The position numbers and the translations under genes are program-made. A stretch of 64,000 nt of DNA from JABMQB01 sp963678235 (GTDB lineage: Bacteria > Bacteroidota > Bacteroidia > Bacteroidales > Prolixibacteraceae): assembly GCA_963678235.1 (NCBI GenBank), contig OY782766.1, positions 1,798,001 through 1,862,000 of the forward strand, read 5' to 3'. Under the pieces are notes generated by a model. It worked only from the letters and a program-made list of their open reading frames with translations. It searched no databases and was not told the DNA's origin. Of the stretch, positions 44,185-52,727 are shown piece after piece; position 1 is the stretch's first letter, and each line of letters starts with the position of its first letter.

Positions 44185-44823
44185 ATGAAAAAAAGCGTAC
44201 AATATATTTTAGGATTCATAGCCCTTCTTGTGGTTCTGTTTTTATCGGTCAAGGTTGAAAACCTGGATAAATACAAAGCAAAAAATTCCACTGTAAAATT
44301 TGATGCACAGCTTTATACAGAAGAAATTTGGAATACAAAACTACCTGCTTGCGCAGAAAATGCACCGGAAATTTCAGAAGTCTTTGAGGCTTTGAACGGT
44401 GAACCAAAAGCGGCATTGGAAAAATTCGGTCGTAAACTGGGAATTTCAAGCACTTATTATTTGGTAATAAAAGGGATTGGAACAATTGAGTCGGTAGAAC
44501 CAGAATTTATTGTTGTTTCCATCAACAACGCACTAAAAGTAAAAATCGCTACCGATTTTATTTTTGGGAATGCTGTCCGCGATGGTTCCGGTGTGGTCAA
44601 TATTGATGAATTCATAAACATGACCGATTTTAACAATGTCTCTGTGGCAATCAATAAAATGATCAAAGAGAAACTTGTTTTGCCACTTAAAACGGATGCC
44701 AGTACGGGAATGAGCCTGAAATTTGCAGGTGCAATTGAAATTAAAGAAGACAAGATCGATTTAAATACGGTCCGAATTATACCTATCTCAGCAAAGCTAT
44801 CCGATGGAAATTCAGAAGAATAA
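44185..44823 (+). CDS. DUF2291 protein of a sugar ABC transporter operon
   Basis: 212 aa. A single N-terminal hydrophobic segment (YILGFIALLVVLFLSV) anchors or exports it. The rest matches the DUF2291 pattern: an N-terminal FDAQLYTEEIWNTKLPAC, FGRKLGISSTYYLVIKGIGT, a central IGNAV-like IFGNAVRDGSG and the C-terminal FNNVSVAINKMIKEKLVLPL. DUF2291 proteins are encoded beside RbsABC-type transporters; their role in transport is not established. It follows the binding-protein gene by 6 bases and overlaps the ATPase gene by 20 bases, implying coupled translation. Confidence 0.8.
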   Translation: MKKSVQYILGFIALLVVLFLSVKVENLDKYKAKNSTVKFDAQLYTEEIWNTKLPACAENAPEISEVFEALNGEPKAALEKFGRKLGISSTYYLVIKGIGTIESVEPEFIVVSINNALKVKIATDFIFGNAVRDGSGVVNIDEFINMTDFNNVSVAINKMIKEKLVLPLKTDASTGMSLKFAGAIEIKEDKIDLNTVRIIPISAKLSDGNSEE

Positions 44824-46342
44824 ACAGCCAATCCTGGAAGTAAAAAACGTATCCAAAAATTTCTCTGGGGTTTATGCCCTGAAGAATGTGGATTTACAAA
44901 TTTATCCGGGGGAAGTTACGGCAATTATTGGGGAAAACGGCGCCGGGAAATCTACCCTGATGAAAGTTGTTTCCGGGGTGCACAAAGAATACGAAGGGGA
45001 AGTTTTGCTCAATGGGGAAGTTATATCATTCAATAATCCCAAGGAAGCCGGGGAAAAGGGTGTGGTAATTATTCATCAGGAGTTAAATTTGCTACCCTAC
45101 TTGAGCATTACCGAGAATTTATTTCTTGGGCAGGAGCTTACCAATAAATTGGGCTTTCTCGACTATCCGAGGATGCACAAAAAAGCAAAAGAACTGCTTG
45201 CGGGATTGCAGCTTAACATCGATCCTTCCACCCATTTGAACGAACTCCGCGTAGGACAGCAACAATTGGTTGAGATTGCCAAAGCTTTGTTGCTCGATTC
45301 CAAAGTGCTGATTATGGATGAGCCCACCTCAGCCATTAGCGACCACGAAGTTGAATTGCTGTTCGAGATCATTGCCGACCTAAAAGCAAAAGGCGTAGCT
45401 ATCGTTTACATTTCACATAAACTGAAAGAGCTGTTTCAAATTGCAGATCGTTTTGCGGTATTGCGTGATGGCGAAAATGCAGGTTCGGGTTTTATGAAAG
45501 GAACCACCAACGATCAACTGATCCAACACATGGTTGGCCGGGATTTACGAAATAGCTTTCAGAAACAGGACAACCAACAGGGTACAGAGGTAATTCGAGT
45601 GGAGAATTTGTTTTTTCAAAACCCGGAAAATAAAAAAGACTACCTGGTAAACGATGTCAGTTTTTCGCTTAACAAAGGAGAAGTACTCGGAATATGCGGG
45701 CTAATGGGCGCCGGAAGAACTGAAGTATTGGAAGCGATTTTTGGGCTATTCCCAAAATATGTTTCCGGACAAATTTTTATTGAAGGGAAAGAATTAAAAA
45801 TTCGAAATGTGAACGATGCCATTGCTGCCGGAATTGCGCTTGTTCCTGAAGACCGGAAAACACAAGGGCTTGTCCTCAATATGAATGTGGCAAAAAACAC
45901 CAGCCTTGCCAACCTAAACAAGGTTTCGAAATATGGCTTCATCAGCCATAAAAAAGAAGAAAAATTAAGCAGCGAATTTGTTAAAAAGATGAACACCCAG
46001 GTTCCTACTTCCGATATTGAAGTGCAAAAACTTAGTGGTGGCAACCAACAAAAAGTGGTGATCGCAAAATGGCTGGCCACGCACCCAAAAATCCTGCTGT
46101 TGGACGAACCGACCAGGGGAATCGATGTTGGGGCGAAATCTGAAATTTATAACCTCATTAGCGAACTGGCAAAACAGGGCATGGGAATCGTAGTGGTCTC
46201 ATCCGAGTTGCCCGAGATACTTGCCATTTCCGATTCCATCATTGTGTTATCAGAATCAAAACTAACAGCTAAACTAACACGGGCAGAGGCTTCTGAAGAA
46301 GTGATTATGAAAGCTGCCTTATGTGAAAAAGAAAAAAACTAA
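44804..46342 (+). CDS. Sugar ABC transporter ATP-binding protein (RbsA-like, two ABC domains)
   Basis: 512 aa, two tandem nucleotide-binding domains. The first has GENGAGKSTLMKVV (Walker A), LRVGQQQLVEIAKALL (signature) and LIMDEPTSAI (Walker B). The second has GLMGAGRTEVLEAIFG (the degenerate Walker A usual in RbsA), KLSGGNQQKVVIAKWL (signature) and LLLDEPTRGIDVGAKSEIY (Walker B). It powers import of the sugar bound by the upstream lipoprotein. The ATG at 44804 lies within the DUF2291 gene. Confidence 0.93.
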   Translation: MEIQKNKQPILEVKNVSKNFSGVYALKNVDLQIYPGEVTAIIGENGAGKSTLMKVVSGVHKEYEGEVLLNGEVISFNNPKEAGEKGVVIIHQELNLLPYLSITENLFLGQELTNKLGFLDYPRMHKKAKELLAGLQLNIDPSTHLNELRVGQQQLVEIAKALLLDSKVLIMDEPTSAISDHEVELLFEIIADLKAKGVAIVYISHKLKELFQIADRFAVLRDGENAGSGFMKGTTNDQLIQHMVGRDLRNSFQKQDNQQGTEVIRVENLFFQNPENKKDYLVNDVSFSLNKGEVLGICGLMGAGRTEVLEAIFGLFPKYVSGQIFIEGKELKIRNVNDAIAAGIALVPEDRKTQGLVLNMNVAKNTSLANLNKVSKYGFISHKKEEKLSSEFVKKMNTQVPTSDIEVQKLSGGNQQKVVIAKWLATHPKILLLDEPTRGIDVGAKSEIYNLISELAKQGMGIVVVSSELPEILAISDSIIVLSESKLTAKLTRAEASEEVIMKAALCEKEKN

Positions 46343-46346
46343 ATCA

Positions 46347-47318
46347 ATGAATACACAACAAATAAAACATTATCTGGTAAAGTTTCAATCGATTATTGCC
46401 TTGTTGGCAATGTGTGTCGTACTAAGTTTTTTATCCGATCGTTTTCTCACCGGCGACAACGCCTGGAATGTGATGCGACAAATATCGGTGAACGTTGTTA
46501 TTTCAGTGGGGATGACCCTGGTTATCCTTACCGGAGGAATCGATTTGTCGGTGGGTTCCATATTGGCAATCTCCGGGGCGATTACAGCCGGAATGCTAAA
46601 ATTCGGCGGCGAAATATCCGATTGGAACGTGTTTATTGGCTTTACCCTGCTGGGAGCGCTTGTTGGCGGTACCCTAACAGGTGCTTTCCTTGGTTGGTTT
46701 AACGGACTCACCATAACCCGTTTTAAAGTTCCTCCTTTTGTGGCAACCCTGGCAATGCTGACCATTGCCCGCGGCTTAACAATGTTATACACAGGTGGTT
46801 TCCCTATTACAGGATTAGGTGCCGACATGGCATTTATTGGAACCGGATGGTTCCTGGGAATTCCCATGCCGGTTTGGATTTCGGCGATTATTGTGCTGGC
46901 AGCGGTTGTAATGACCAAGAAAACAAAGCTAGGACGACATATTTATGCCATAGGTGGCAATGAAACCGCAGCCGAATTATCCGGGTTGAAAATCAAAAAG
47001 GTGAAAATGATTGTATACTCTATTGCTGGTGCAATGGCAGGAATTGGCGGTATAATCGTAACATCGCGCCTTGATTCGGCACAGCCAAATGCAGGAATGG
47101 GATTCGAACTCGACTCCATTGCAGCAGTTGTAATTGGCGGAACTTCCCTTTCGGGAGGGAAAGGAACAATTATGGGAACTGTTCAGGGAGCCCTGATTAT
47201 CGGAATTCTTAACAATGGATTAGTTTTGCTGAATGTTTCTCCATTCTGGCAACAGGTTATAAAAGGTTTTGTAATTTTATTGGCTGTTGTACTGGAAAAA
47301 TTTAACTCAAAAGACTAA
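46347..47318 (+). CDS. Sugar ABC transporter permease (RbsC-like)
   Basis: 323 aa from the ATG at 46347, 4 bases after the ATPase stop; a GTG at 46323 in the same frame would add a lysine-rich leader overlapping the ATPase. About 8-10 membrane helices. Family blocks: GMTLVILTGGIDLSVGSILA, GWFNGLTITRFKVPPFVATL, AIGGNETAAELSGL and SIAAVVIGGTSLSGGKGTIM. It forms the transmembrane channel of the Rbs-type importer with the preceding genes. GH105 follows after 9 bases. Confidence 0.92.
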   Translation: MNTQQIKHYLVKFQSIIALLAMCVVLSFLSDRFLTGDNAWNVMRQISVNVVISVGMTLVILTGGIDLSVGSILAISGAITAGMLKFGGEISDWNVFIGFTLLGALVGGTLTGAFLGWFNGLTITRFKVPPFVATLAMLTIARGLTMLYTGGFPITGLGADMAFIGTGWFLGIPMPVWISAIIVLAAVVMTKKTKLGRHIYAIGGNETAAELSGLKIKKVKMIVYSIAGAMAGIGGIIVTSRLDSAQPNAGMGFELDSIAAVVIGGTSLSGGKGTIMGTVQGALIIGILNNGLVLLNVSPFWQQVIKGFVILLAVVLEKFNSKD

Positions 47319-47327
47319 TAAACACCT

Positions 47328-48533
47328 ATGAAAAGAATCCAATTCAGTTTCGCATTCCTCCTACTTTTAAGCACATTAATCGGTCAATTTGGTTGTAGCC
47401 AGCAAGAATCCCCTATTGAGTGGGGCATAAAAATGGCCAATTCGGATATGCAAAGAAATCCAGAAGCATGGATGATTGATTTCCGTAAATCGCCCCGTTG
47501 GGGATATACCAATGGCCTAATGGCTGTTGCCTTGGAGGAACTTAGCCTTGAAACCGGAGATCCAAAATATGCGGACTATATTAAAAACTCGTATTACGAT
47601 GTATTGATTGATTCGATGGGGATAATCCAAGGATACAATATGAGCGATTACAATATTGACCAAATAAACTCGGGGAAAGCATTGTTTACAATCTATAAAA
47701 ACACAGGAGACCAACGGTACAAAACGGCAATGGACACACTGCGTTCGCAAATGGCGAGCCATCCCAGGACAAGCGATGGTGGATTTTGGCATAAAAAACG
47801 TTATACACACCAAATGTGGCTCGATGGAATTTATATGGGCGACCCTTTTCTGGCGCAATATGCTAAAGAATTCAATGAACCGGAGTTGATGGAAGATGTG
47901 GTTCATCAAGTTCTTACAGTTCAAAAACACACCTACGATTCTGTTACCGGATTGAATTACCATGGTTATGACGAAAGCAGGGAACAAGCCTGGTCTGATT
48001 CAATTAGTGGCAAATCCCCTCATTTCTGGGGAAGGGCACAAGGATGGTATTGTATGGCCCTTGTAGATATTCTTGATTTCCTTCCTGAAAATCATCCTGA
48101 ACGGGATCAATTAATTGGCATATTGAAAAATATGTTCGATGCCTTGCAAAAGGTTAAAGACCCGCAATCCGGAATGTGGTATCAGGTTTTGACAGAAGGC
48201 AACAGAGAAGGAAATTACCTGGAAGCAACGGGTTCATCCATGTTTACTTATGCAATGCTAAAATCGTTACGCATGGGATATATTGGCGATGAATATAAAT
48301 CCTTAGCAACACAAAGCTTCGACTCTTTGGTAAAAACATTCGTTGTGGAAGAAGAAGACGGAACCATTTCGTTAAGTAAATGTTGTGCTGTTTCTGGACT
48401 CGGAGGAAACCCATATCGTGATGGCAGCTTTGAATATTACATAAGTGAGCCTGTGCGCGATAACGATCCCAAAGGCGTTGGACCGTTCATTTTGGCAGCA
48501 ATTGAAATGCAAAAGCTAAAAAACAATCAATAA
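47328..48533 (+). CDS. GH105 unsaturated rhamnogalacturonyl hydrolase, lipoprotein
   Basis: 401 aa. The signal peptide ends at QFGCSQQ, so Cys23 is probably lipidated. The (alpha/alpha)6 barrel has WGYTNGLMAVALEELSLETG, YNIDQINSGKALFTIYKNTG (the Asp region), HKKRYTHQMWLDGIYMGDPF (Trp-Leu-Asp-Gly; catalytic Asp) and FWGRAQGWYCMALVDIL, all GH105 marks. The enzyme hydrates the 4,5-unsaturated uronic acid left by pectate or rhamnogalacturonan lyases. Its place at the end of the ABC importer operon, 14 kb from a pectate lyase, links import to pectin oligosaccharides. Confidence 0.9.
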   Translation: MKRIQFSFAFLLLLSTLIGQFGCSQQESPIEWGIKMANSDMQRNPEAWMIDFRKSPRWGYTNGLMAVALEELSLETGDPKYADYIKNSYYDVLIDSMGIIQGYNMSDYNIDQINSGKALFTIYKNTGDQRYKTAMDTLRSQMASHPRTSDGGFWHKKRYTHQMWLDGIYMGDPFLAQYAKEFNEPELMEDVVHQVLTVQKHTYDSVTGLNYHGYDESREQAWSDSISGKSPHFWGRAQGWYCMALVDILDFLPENHPERDQLIGILKNMFDALQKVKDPQSGMWYQVLTEGNREGNYLEATGSSMFTYAMLKSLRMGYIGDEYKSLATQSFDSLVKTFVVEEEDGTISLSKCCAVSGLGGNPYRDGSFEYYISEPVRDNDPKGVGPFILAAIEMQKLKNNQ

Positions 48534-48552
48534 AACAAACATAGTTTATAGC

Positions 48553-48602
48553 AAAAACAGAAGCCGGATGAAAGTTATCGCATCGCAAGCTTCTGTTTTT
48601 AA
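48553..48602. terminator. Bidirectional terminator after GH105
   Basis: AAAAACAGAAGC (48553-48564) pairs perfectly with GCTTCTGTTTTT (48589-48600). A-rich and T-rich stem ends serve the plus-strand sugar operon and the convergent alpha/beta hydrolase gene. Confidence 0.85.
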
Positions 48603-48628
48603 TTCTCTATTTCTCTTATACATTGTAA

Positions 48629-49384
48629 CTATTCCCATTCCCTTATTTTATGATCAATTAAAGAATAGAATTCATGTTTATTCGAAAGCATTGCCGGATG
48701 ATTTCCTGACGGGAACATATGAACCTGCAAATCCGGATTCTTTGTTTTTAACTCCGCATATATTTCATCTAAATGATCGCAATACTCATCTTGACAGCTT
48801 CCTGTAAGTAATGTTGGAACTGATAATTCGGAAATAGGCTTATGGAAAAAAGAACGACCTGTTTTTGCAAATTCCAGATTTACATTGGTGTCTAAATCAA
48901 CAACTTTTTGCCAACCAAAACCGTGACAATAAAACCAATAAAGTTTAGCCAGTAATTTCTTCTTGTCGTTGTCCCGATCACGCTCTAAGTTCCTGATAAA
49001 CGAAGGCAAAGGATATTCGCCTTCGAAGCTGTCTGCAACTAAGAAGCAGACAATTTCAGGGAATTCTAACGCCAGATTAATGGCAACCAGGGCTCCTCCA
49101 CTTGTGCCAACAACGATCACCTTTTCATATCCCAACTCTTGAATTAAAGCATAACAGACCCGGGCATTGTAGTACCAAAAATCAAGTTCAAATTTATCCA
49201 GCCTATCCGATTTTCCATGTCCGGGAAAATCAATGAGGATCAATTGGTATTTTTGTTTGTATTCTTTTATTACCGGGGTAAATAATTTCGATGACACGGT
49301 ATTTCCATGCAGCAATAGCATGGGTGTACCCTCCCCTATAGTTTTATAATATACTTTTTGTTGATTGTAGTTAAAATAAGCCAT
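48629..49384 (-). CDS. Alpha/beta hydrolase
   Basis: 251 aa from the ATG at 49384 (MAYFNYNQQKVYYKTIGEG); a TTG three codons upstream is less likely. MLLLHGNTVSSKLF is the oxyanion-hole HG region, LILIDFPGHGKSDRL follows, the nucleophile elbow is VVGTSGGALVA (Ser), the Asp is in LLTGSCQDEYC and the His in FPSGNHPAML. Cytoplasmic, no signal peptide. Esterase, lipase or dehalogenase-like chemistry; substrate unknown. Its gene is 60 bases after a methyltransferase gene. Confidence 0.85.
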   Translation of the reverse strand: MAYFNYNQQKVYYKTIGEGTPMLLLHGNTVSSKLFTPVIKEYKQKYQLILIDFPGHGKSDRLDKFELDFWYYNARVCYALIQELGYEKVIVVGTSGGALVAINLALEFPEIVCFLVADSFEGEYPLPSFIRNLERDRDNDKKKLLAKLYWFYCHGFGWQKVVDLDTNVNLEFAKTGRSFFHKPISELSVPTLLTGSCQDEYCDHLDEIYAELKTKNPDLQVHMFPSGNHPAMLSNKHEFYSLIDHKIREWE

Positions 49385-49444
49385 TTGCTTCAATTAAAAA
49401 TAATAGGGGGCAAAAACAAAAGTCTATGCCCCAATTAACTTGTA

Positions 49445-50287
49445 TTATTTTATGGCAGTGGTGAACAAAACATTGTCCCCATTCCACAAATTGCCTTGCG
49501 GCAGAATATCATCCCTGAAACCAACCTGAGAGAATGCATTCTTTTGAAGAATTTCCAGCAATTCCGTTTCAGAAAAGAAGTGTGTCCAGAACCTATAAAT
49601 ATCCATCTTGTCTTTCGAATCCAGAAGTGTATGCTGATAAAGGATTGTCTTCTCCTTCGGATATAAAAAGGATTCAGAAAGGGCAAGATAAGGTTCATCT
49701 TTCCAAAAGCCATTTTTGGCAGCTTCCCAGGATCGGGGAGTCATCTTCTCTTCAAGGTTTACATCCTTTAAAACATCAAAAATAAACATGCCCCCCTTTT
49801 TAAGTACTTTATAAATAAACCTTAAAAGCTTCTCTCTGTGCCCCGGCATAAGAACACCAAAATCGGTATAAACCAGTACTACTAAATCGAATGAGCATTC
49901 CTCTAATTCAAGCTCCAGATAGTTTGTGTTTATATAAGTAATATCCAACTTTTTGTCCTTTGCTGATTTCTCAGCATATTTTATGGATACTTCTGAAATA
50001 TCAACTCCGGTTACTGAATGACCTTCTTGAGCAAAAATTTCGGAATATAACCCAGGACCGCAACCCAAGTCAAGGATATTTAATTTAGCATTTTGCTTTT
50101 GCGTGTTAAATATCCATTTGGCAGTCTTTTTTATACTCGTCATCTTTCGACTTGCAAGGTCAATTTCAGGATTCAGATGTACGGCTAACAATTGTTTGGA
50201 TATATGTTTATCGGTCCACATAAAAGCAGTTCCCTGTTCATATAATTCAGGTTTAGCAGACCTTGAAATAAAATCTATATTATTCAT
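49445..50287 (-). CDS. Class I SAM-dependent methyltransferase
   Basis: 280 aa from the ATG at 50287 (MNNIDFISRSAKPELYEQGT); an in-frame ATG at 50386 would add 33 residues without domain similarity, though it is closer to the putative promoter. Motif I is NILDLGCGPGLYSEIFAQEG, followed by VTGVDISEVSIKYAEK (acidic loop), FDLVVLVYTDFGVL (motif II/III) and VLKKGGMFIFDVL. The C-terminal half has a YRFWTHFFSETELLEILQ helix. Substrate unknown; small-molecule methylation is likely. Upstream lies a complete-looking promoter. Confidence 0.85.
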   Translation of the reverse strand: MNNIDFISRSAKPELYEQGTAFMWTDKHISKQLLAVHLNPEIDLASRKMTSIKKTAKWIFNTQKQNAKLNILDLGCGPGLYSEIFAQEGHSVTGVDISEVSIKYAEKSAKDKKLDITYINTNYLELELEECSFDLVVLVYTDFGVLMPGHREKLLRFIYKVLKKGGMFIFDVLKDVNLEEKMTPRSWEAAKNGFWKDEPYLALSESFLYPKEKTILYQHTLLDSKDKMDIYRFWTHFFSETELLEILQKNAFSQVGFRDDILPQGNLWNGDNVLFTTAIK

Positions 50288-50442
50288 TGCAAAAAATATT
50301 TTCTCCACATACATAGAGGGTTTCAAAAAAATAATTGAAATATTATTATGCATCAACAAGCAACATGTGTAGTTGCTGCTTAGCATTTATTTCCCCTGAA
50401 AAGGGGGATTTGGATATGTACTATAAAGTTTTCAAAGCGCTA

Positions 50443-50472
50443 CAAAAGTAAACATTTGTTCCGAAAAACAAA
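50443..50472 (-). promoter_or_regulatory. Candidate Bacteroidota promoter (-33 TTTG, -7 TACTTTTG)
   Basis: Read on the minus strand, TTTG (50472-50469) is followed after 18 bases by TACTTTTG (50450-50443), close to the TTTG-N19-TAnnTTTG consensus. It drives the methyltransferase gene, with a leader of about 50 bases to the ATG at 50386 or 150 to that at 50287. Confidence 0.55.
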
Positions 50473-50516
50473 TCACTTTGAGAGCAATTATTCTAAACCT
50501 AAATTTTTATTCTTGA

Positions 50517-51926
50517 TCAAATCCGGCTATTCGCCATTTCCCTTGCTTTTACAAATGACTTTACGGAAAGGGTAACATCCTCGCTGGTGGTTGCCCATGA
50601 GCAAACACTTATCCGAATTACTTTTTTGCCCATCCATTGCGAACCACCGCACCAGCAAACCCGCAATTCTTGTACATTTCGTAGTATTTCTTCAGTTTCG
50701 GAATCGCTGTCACAGGCGACCAGAACCTGGTTAAAAACCACTTCGTTCAGGATATGAAAACCATTTTGGGCAAGTTCTTTGGCAAATTGTTTTGCCCGTT
50801 CGTGCAAGCCAGAAACCAAGTCATCCATTCCCTGTCGCCCCAAATATTTCATGGTTGCCCATAGCTCAACAGCTCGTGCCCTGCGTGACATTTCAGGGGT
50901 GTACAACATTCCATCCCGTTTTTCGCCATAAACAATATACGAACCTGTTGCCTGCAATGCCGACACCAGAGCGTCTTTATCATTACACAAAACAATACCA
51001 CTATCGTAAGGAGTGTTCAATGTTTTATGCCCATCAACCGACCAGGAGTCTGCTTTTTCAATGCCTTCGGTTAGGTGCTTTAAATCCTTACTAGCAGCTG
51101 CCCATAAACCAAAGGCACCATCAATATGAATCCATGCATTATGTTGTTTTGCGATTTTACAAATCTGGTTAAAATTATCGAAAGCACCGGAATTAACATT
51201 TCCTGCCTGAAGTATCAATAAGGTATTTTCATCGAGCGAAGGGATTTTATCCGGGCACATCCGTCCCTGATCGTCGGTCTCCACCCATTCAATTGTATTG
51301 ATCCCTAAACCAAGAAGGGCAACTGCTTTCATCACAGTACCATGGGCTTGTTTTCCGGCAACAATACGCAAATTTGGTGCATTTTGCAATCCCTGCAAAT
51401 TCACATCCCAGCCCTTCCTTTTATAGATCCGGTAACGTGCAGCAGCCAATCCACACATAATTGCCATGGATGTTCCGCTCACAAATCCGGCAACCGTTTT
51501 ATCAGGAAGCCCAAAAAGCTTTTTCAGCCAGCCCTCGATGACTGTTTCAAGGGTTGCAACAATTGGCGAAGTTACATACAAGGGTGTATTTTGATCCCAA
51601 AAATCATTCAACCATTTTGCCGCTAATCCTGCAGGCACAACACCTCCATTTACCAATCCATAATACCGACCACCTATTTGAGTCACCGTTGCCGGGGATC
51701 CAAAAGTATGTAGCATTTCAAGTATCGCTTCGGTCCTGGAAGGCTTTTCAGGCAGATCTTCCTCAAAAACGGATAAATTTTGCAGCGCCTTTTCATCAGG
51801 ATAAACATTCCGATTGGAAGCTTCATCGGCGTATAAAAAAGCATAGTCTTTTGCCTGTTCAAATATTTTTTTTTCATGCATTTCTGCTTTCATTTGCTCG
51901 TGAAGCGTATAGTCCGGTTTTGCCAT
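50517..51926 (-). CDS. PLP-dependent group II amino acid decarboxylase family protein
   Basis: 469 aa, fold type I. FGSPATVTQIGGRYYGLVNG and FWDQNTPLYVTSPIVATLE near the N-terminus, GFVSGTSMAIMCGLAAARY, AWIHIDGAFGLWAAAS (the Asp that contacts PLP nitrogen) and SWSVDGHKTLNTPYDSGIV (Schiff-base Lys, about residue 293) are the decarboxylase landmarks. Related enzymes act on aromatic amino acids, glutamate, aspartate or cysteine sulfinate. The substrate is not evident. Unlike many members it has a short N-terminus. It is separated from its neighbours by over 100 bases on each side. Confidence 0.85.
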   Translation of the reverse strand: MAKPDYTLHEQMKAEMHEKKIFEQAKDYAFLYADEASNRNVYPDEKALQNLSVFEEDLPEKPSRTEAILEMLHTFGSPATVTQIGGRYYGLVNGGVVPAGLAAKWLNDFWDQNTPLYVTSPIVATLETVIEGWLKKLFGLPDKTVAGFVSGTSMAIMCGLAAARYRIYKRKGWDVNLQGLQNAPNLRIVAGKQAHGTVMKAVALLGLGINTIEWVETDDQGRMCPDKIPSLDENTLLILQAGNVNSGAFDNFNQICKIAKQHNAWIHIDGAFGLWAAASKDLKHLTEGIEKADSWSVDGHKTLNTPYDSGIVLCNDKDALVSALQATGSYIVYGEKRDGMLYTPEMSRRARAVELWATMKYLGRQGMDDLVSGLHERAKQFAKELAQNGFHILNEVVFNQVLVACDSDSETEEILRNVQELRVCWCGGSQWMGKKVIRISVCSWATTSEDVTLSVKSFVKAREMANSRI

Positions 51927-52055
51927 TGCTTAAGGTAAATAAATTGGTGGATATGTTGCAACATCGAGTCGCAATGCCGATTCAGCCAATCTATGCAATT
52001 TATGCGAATTGTGAAAGCATTCTCATATCTTAAATAAAAAATTTTAGTCAAAAGC

Positions 52056-52108
52056 CGGAAGTCCGAGGCATAAAAGCTATGTGTTTAATTGAAAACCTCG
52101 AACTTCCG
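52056..52108. repeat. 53-base palindromic intergenic element, copy 2
   Basis: CGGAAGTCCGAGG (52056-52068) pairs with CCTCGAACTTCCG (52096-52108) with one mismatch over 13 bases, loop 27 bases. It has the same length as the element at 35972-36024 and lies between two minus-strand genes (51927-52164). No T-run follows, so it is not an ordinary terminator. Confidence 0.5.
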
Positions 52109-52164
52109 AATTTCTATCTAACATTTTTCATTAACACCAATTATTCCAGGCTTAGAATAAGGAA

Positions 52165-52659
52165 TTAAAAGTTTGGCAATCCGCACAACATCTCCCCAGT
52201 TTTTAAGTAATGGTTCATAGCTTTTTCCCAAGAATCCATCATTATATCATTCTTTTCTTTTGTAAAAGATTCCAGGTGCTTATCCCCCATTTTTCCTAAC
52301 GAAGTTTTACTGTAGGTAAGTTCGGCGCGGGTTAATGAACTGTTGATTGGCTCCACTTGAATTTCTAATTTGGTTACCAATATTCCGGGCACCAAATAAA
52401 ACATTTCAACTCGCCCTTTTTCCAAATCGTATTCAGTAACAACCCAGGTTACTTCCAATTCGTTGTGCATGGTTATAAATACGCAGTCTTTTTCGACCAC
52501 ACCTGATTTGCTGAGCACCAATTTTGGATCCCAGTTTTCGCACCAGTCTAACTCTTTTACCGGACAATACAAAGGCATAATTTTATCGACTGTGCCATGA
52601 ATAGTTTGAACGTAGGTGTGTGAAACACGGTTCGGTTTTTTAATTTCCAGTTTTCCCAT
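52165..52659 (-). CDS. SRPBCC (START-like) family protein
   Basis: 164 aa with no signal peptide. RVSHTYVQTIHGTVDKIMPL opens like polyketide-cyclase/START-fold proteins ('...i.ap...vf.ll.pv.e..W'), then CPVKELDWCENWDPK, a run of beta strands (DCVFITMHNELEVTWVVTEY) and a long C-terminal helix (HLESFTKEKNDIMMDSWEKA). This fold binds hydrophobic ligands; function unknown. The Crp/Fnr gene lies 68 bases upstream, with a TAGATTTG -7 element in that gap. Confidence 0.7.
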   Translation of the reverse strand: MGKLEIKKPNRVSHTYVQTIHGTVDKIMPLYCPVKELDWCENWDPKLVLSKSGVVEKDCVFITMHNELEVTWVVTEYDLEKGRVEMFYLVPGILVTKLEIQVEPINSSLTRAELTYSKTSLGKMGDKHLESFTKEKNDIMMDSWEKAMNHYLKTGEMLCGLPNF

Positions 52660-52696
52660 TGTTAATTGTTTTAAAAATACATTTGAATTATCGATG

Positions 52697-52704
52697 CAAA
52701 TCTA
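52697..52704 (-). promoter_or_regulatory. Candidate -7 element of the SRPBCC gene
   Basis: On the minus strand TAGATTTG fits TAnnTTTG, 37 bases before the ATG at 52659. No matching -33 element. Confidence 0.4.
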
Positions 52705-52727
52705 AAAGTTAAAACATGGGGAATCAT

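Noticed and set aside
46385..46918. Minus-strand open frame of 177 codons
   Set aside because: Antisense to the RbsC permease gene. Pro/Ile/Thr-rich sequence reflects the complementary codons of membrane helices.
50392..50408. Hairpin TCCCC/GGGGA upstream of a methyltransferase gene
   Set aside because: Five-base stem without a T-run, lying between the candidate promoter and the start codon; too short to call a terminator or switch.
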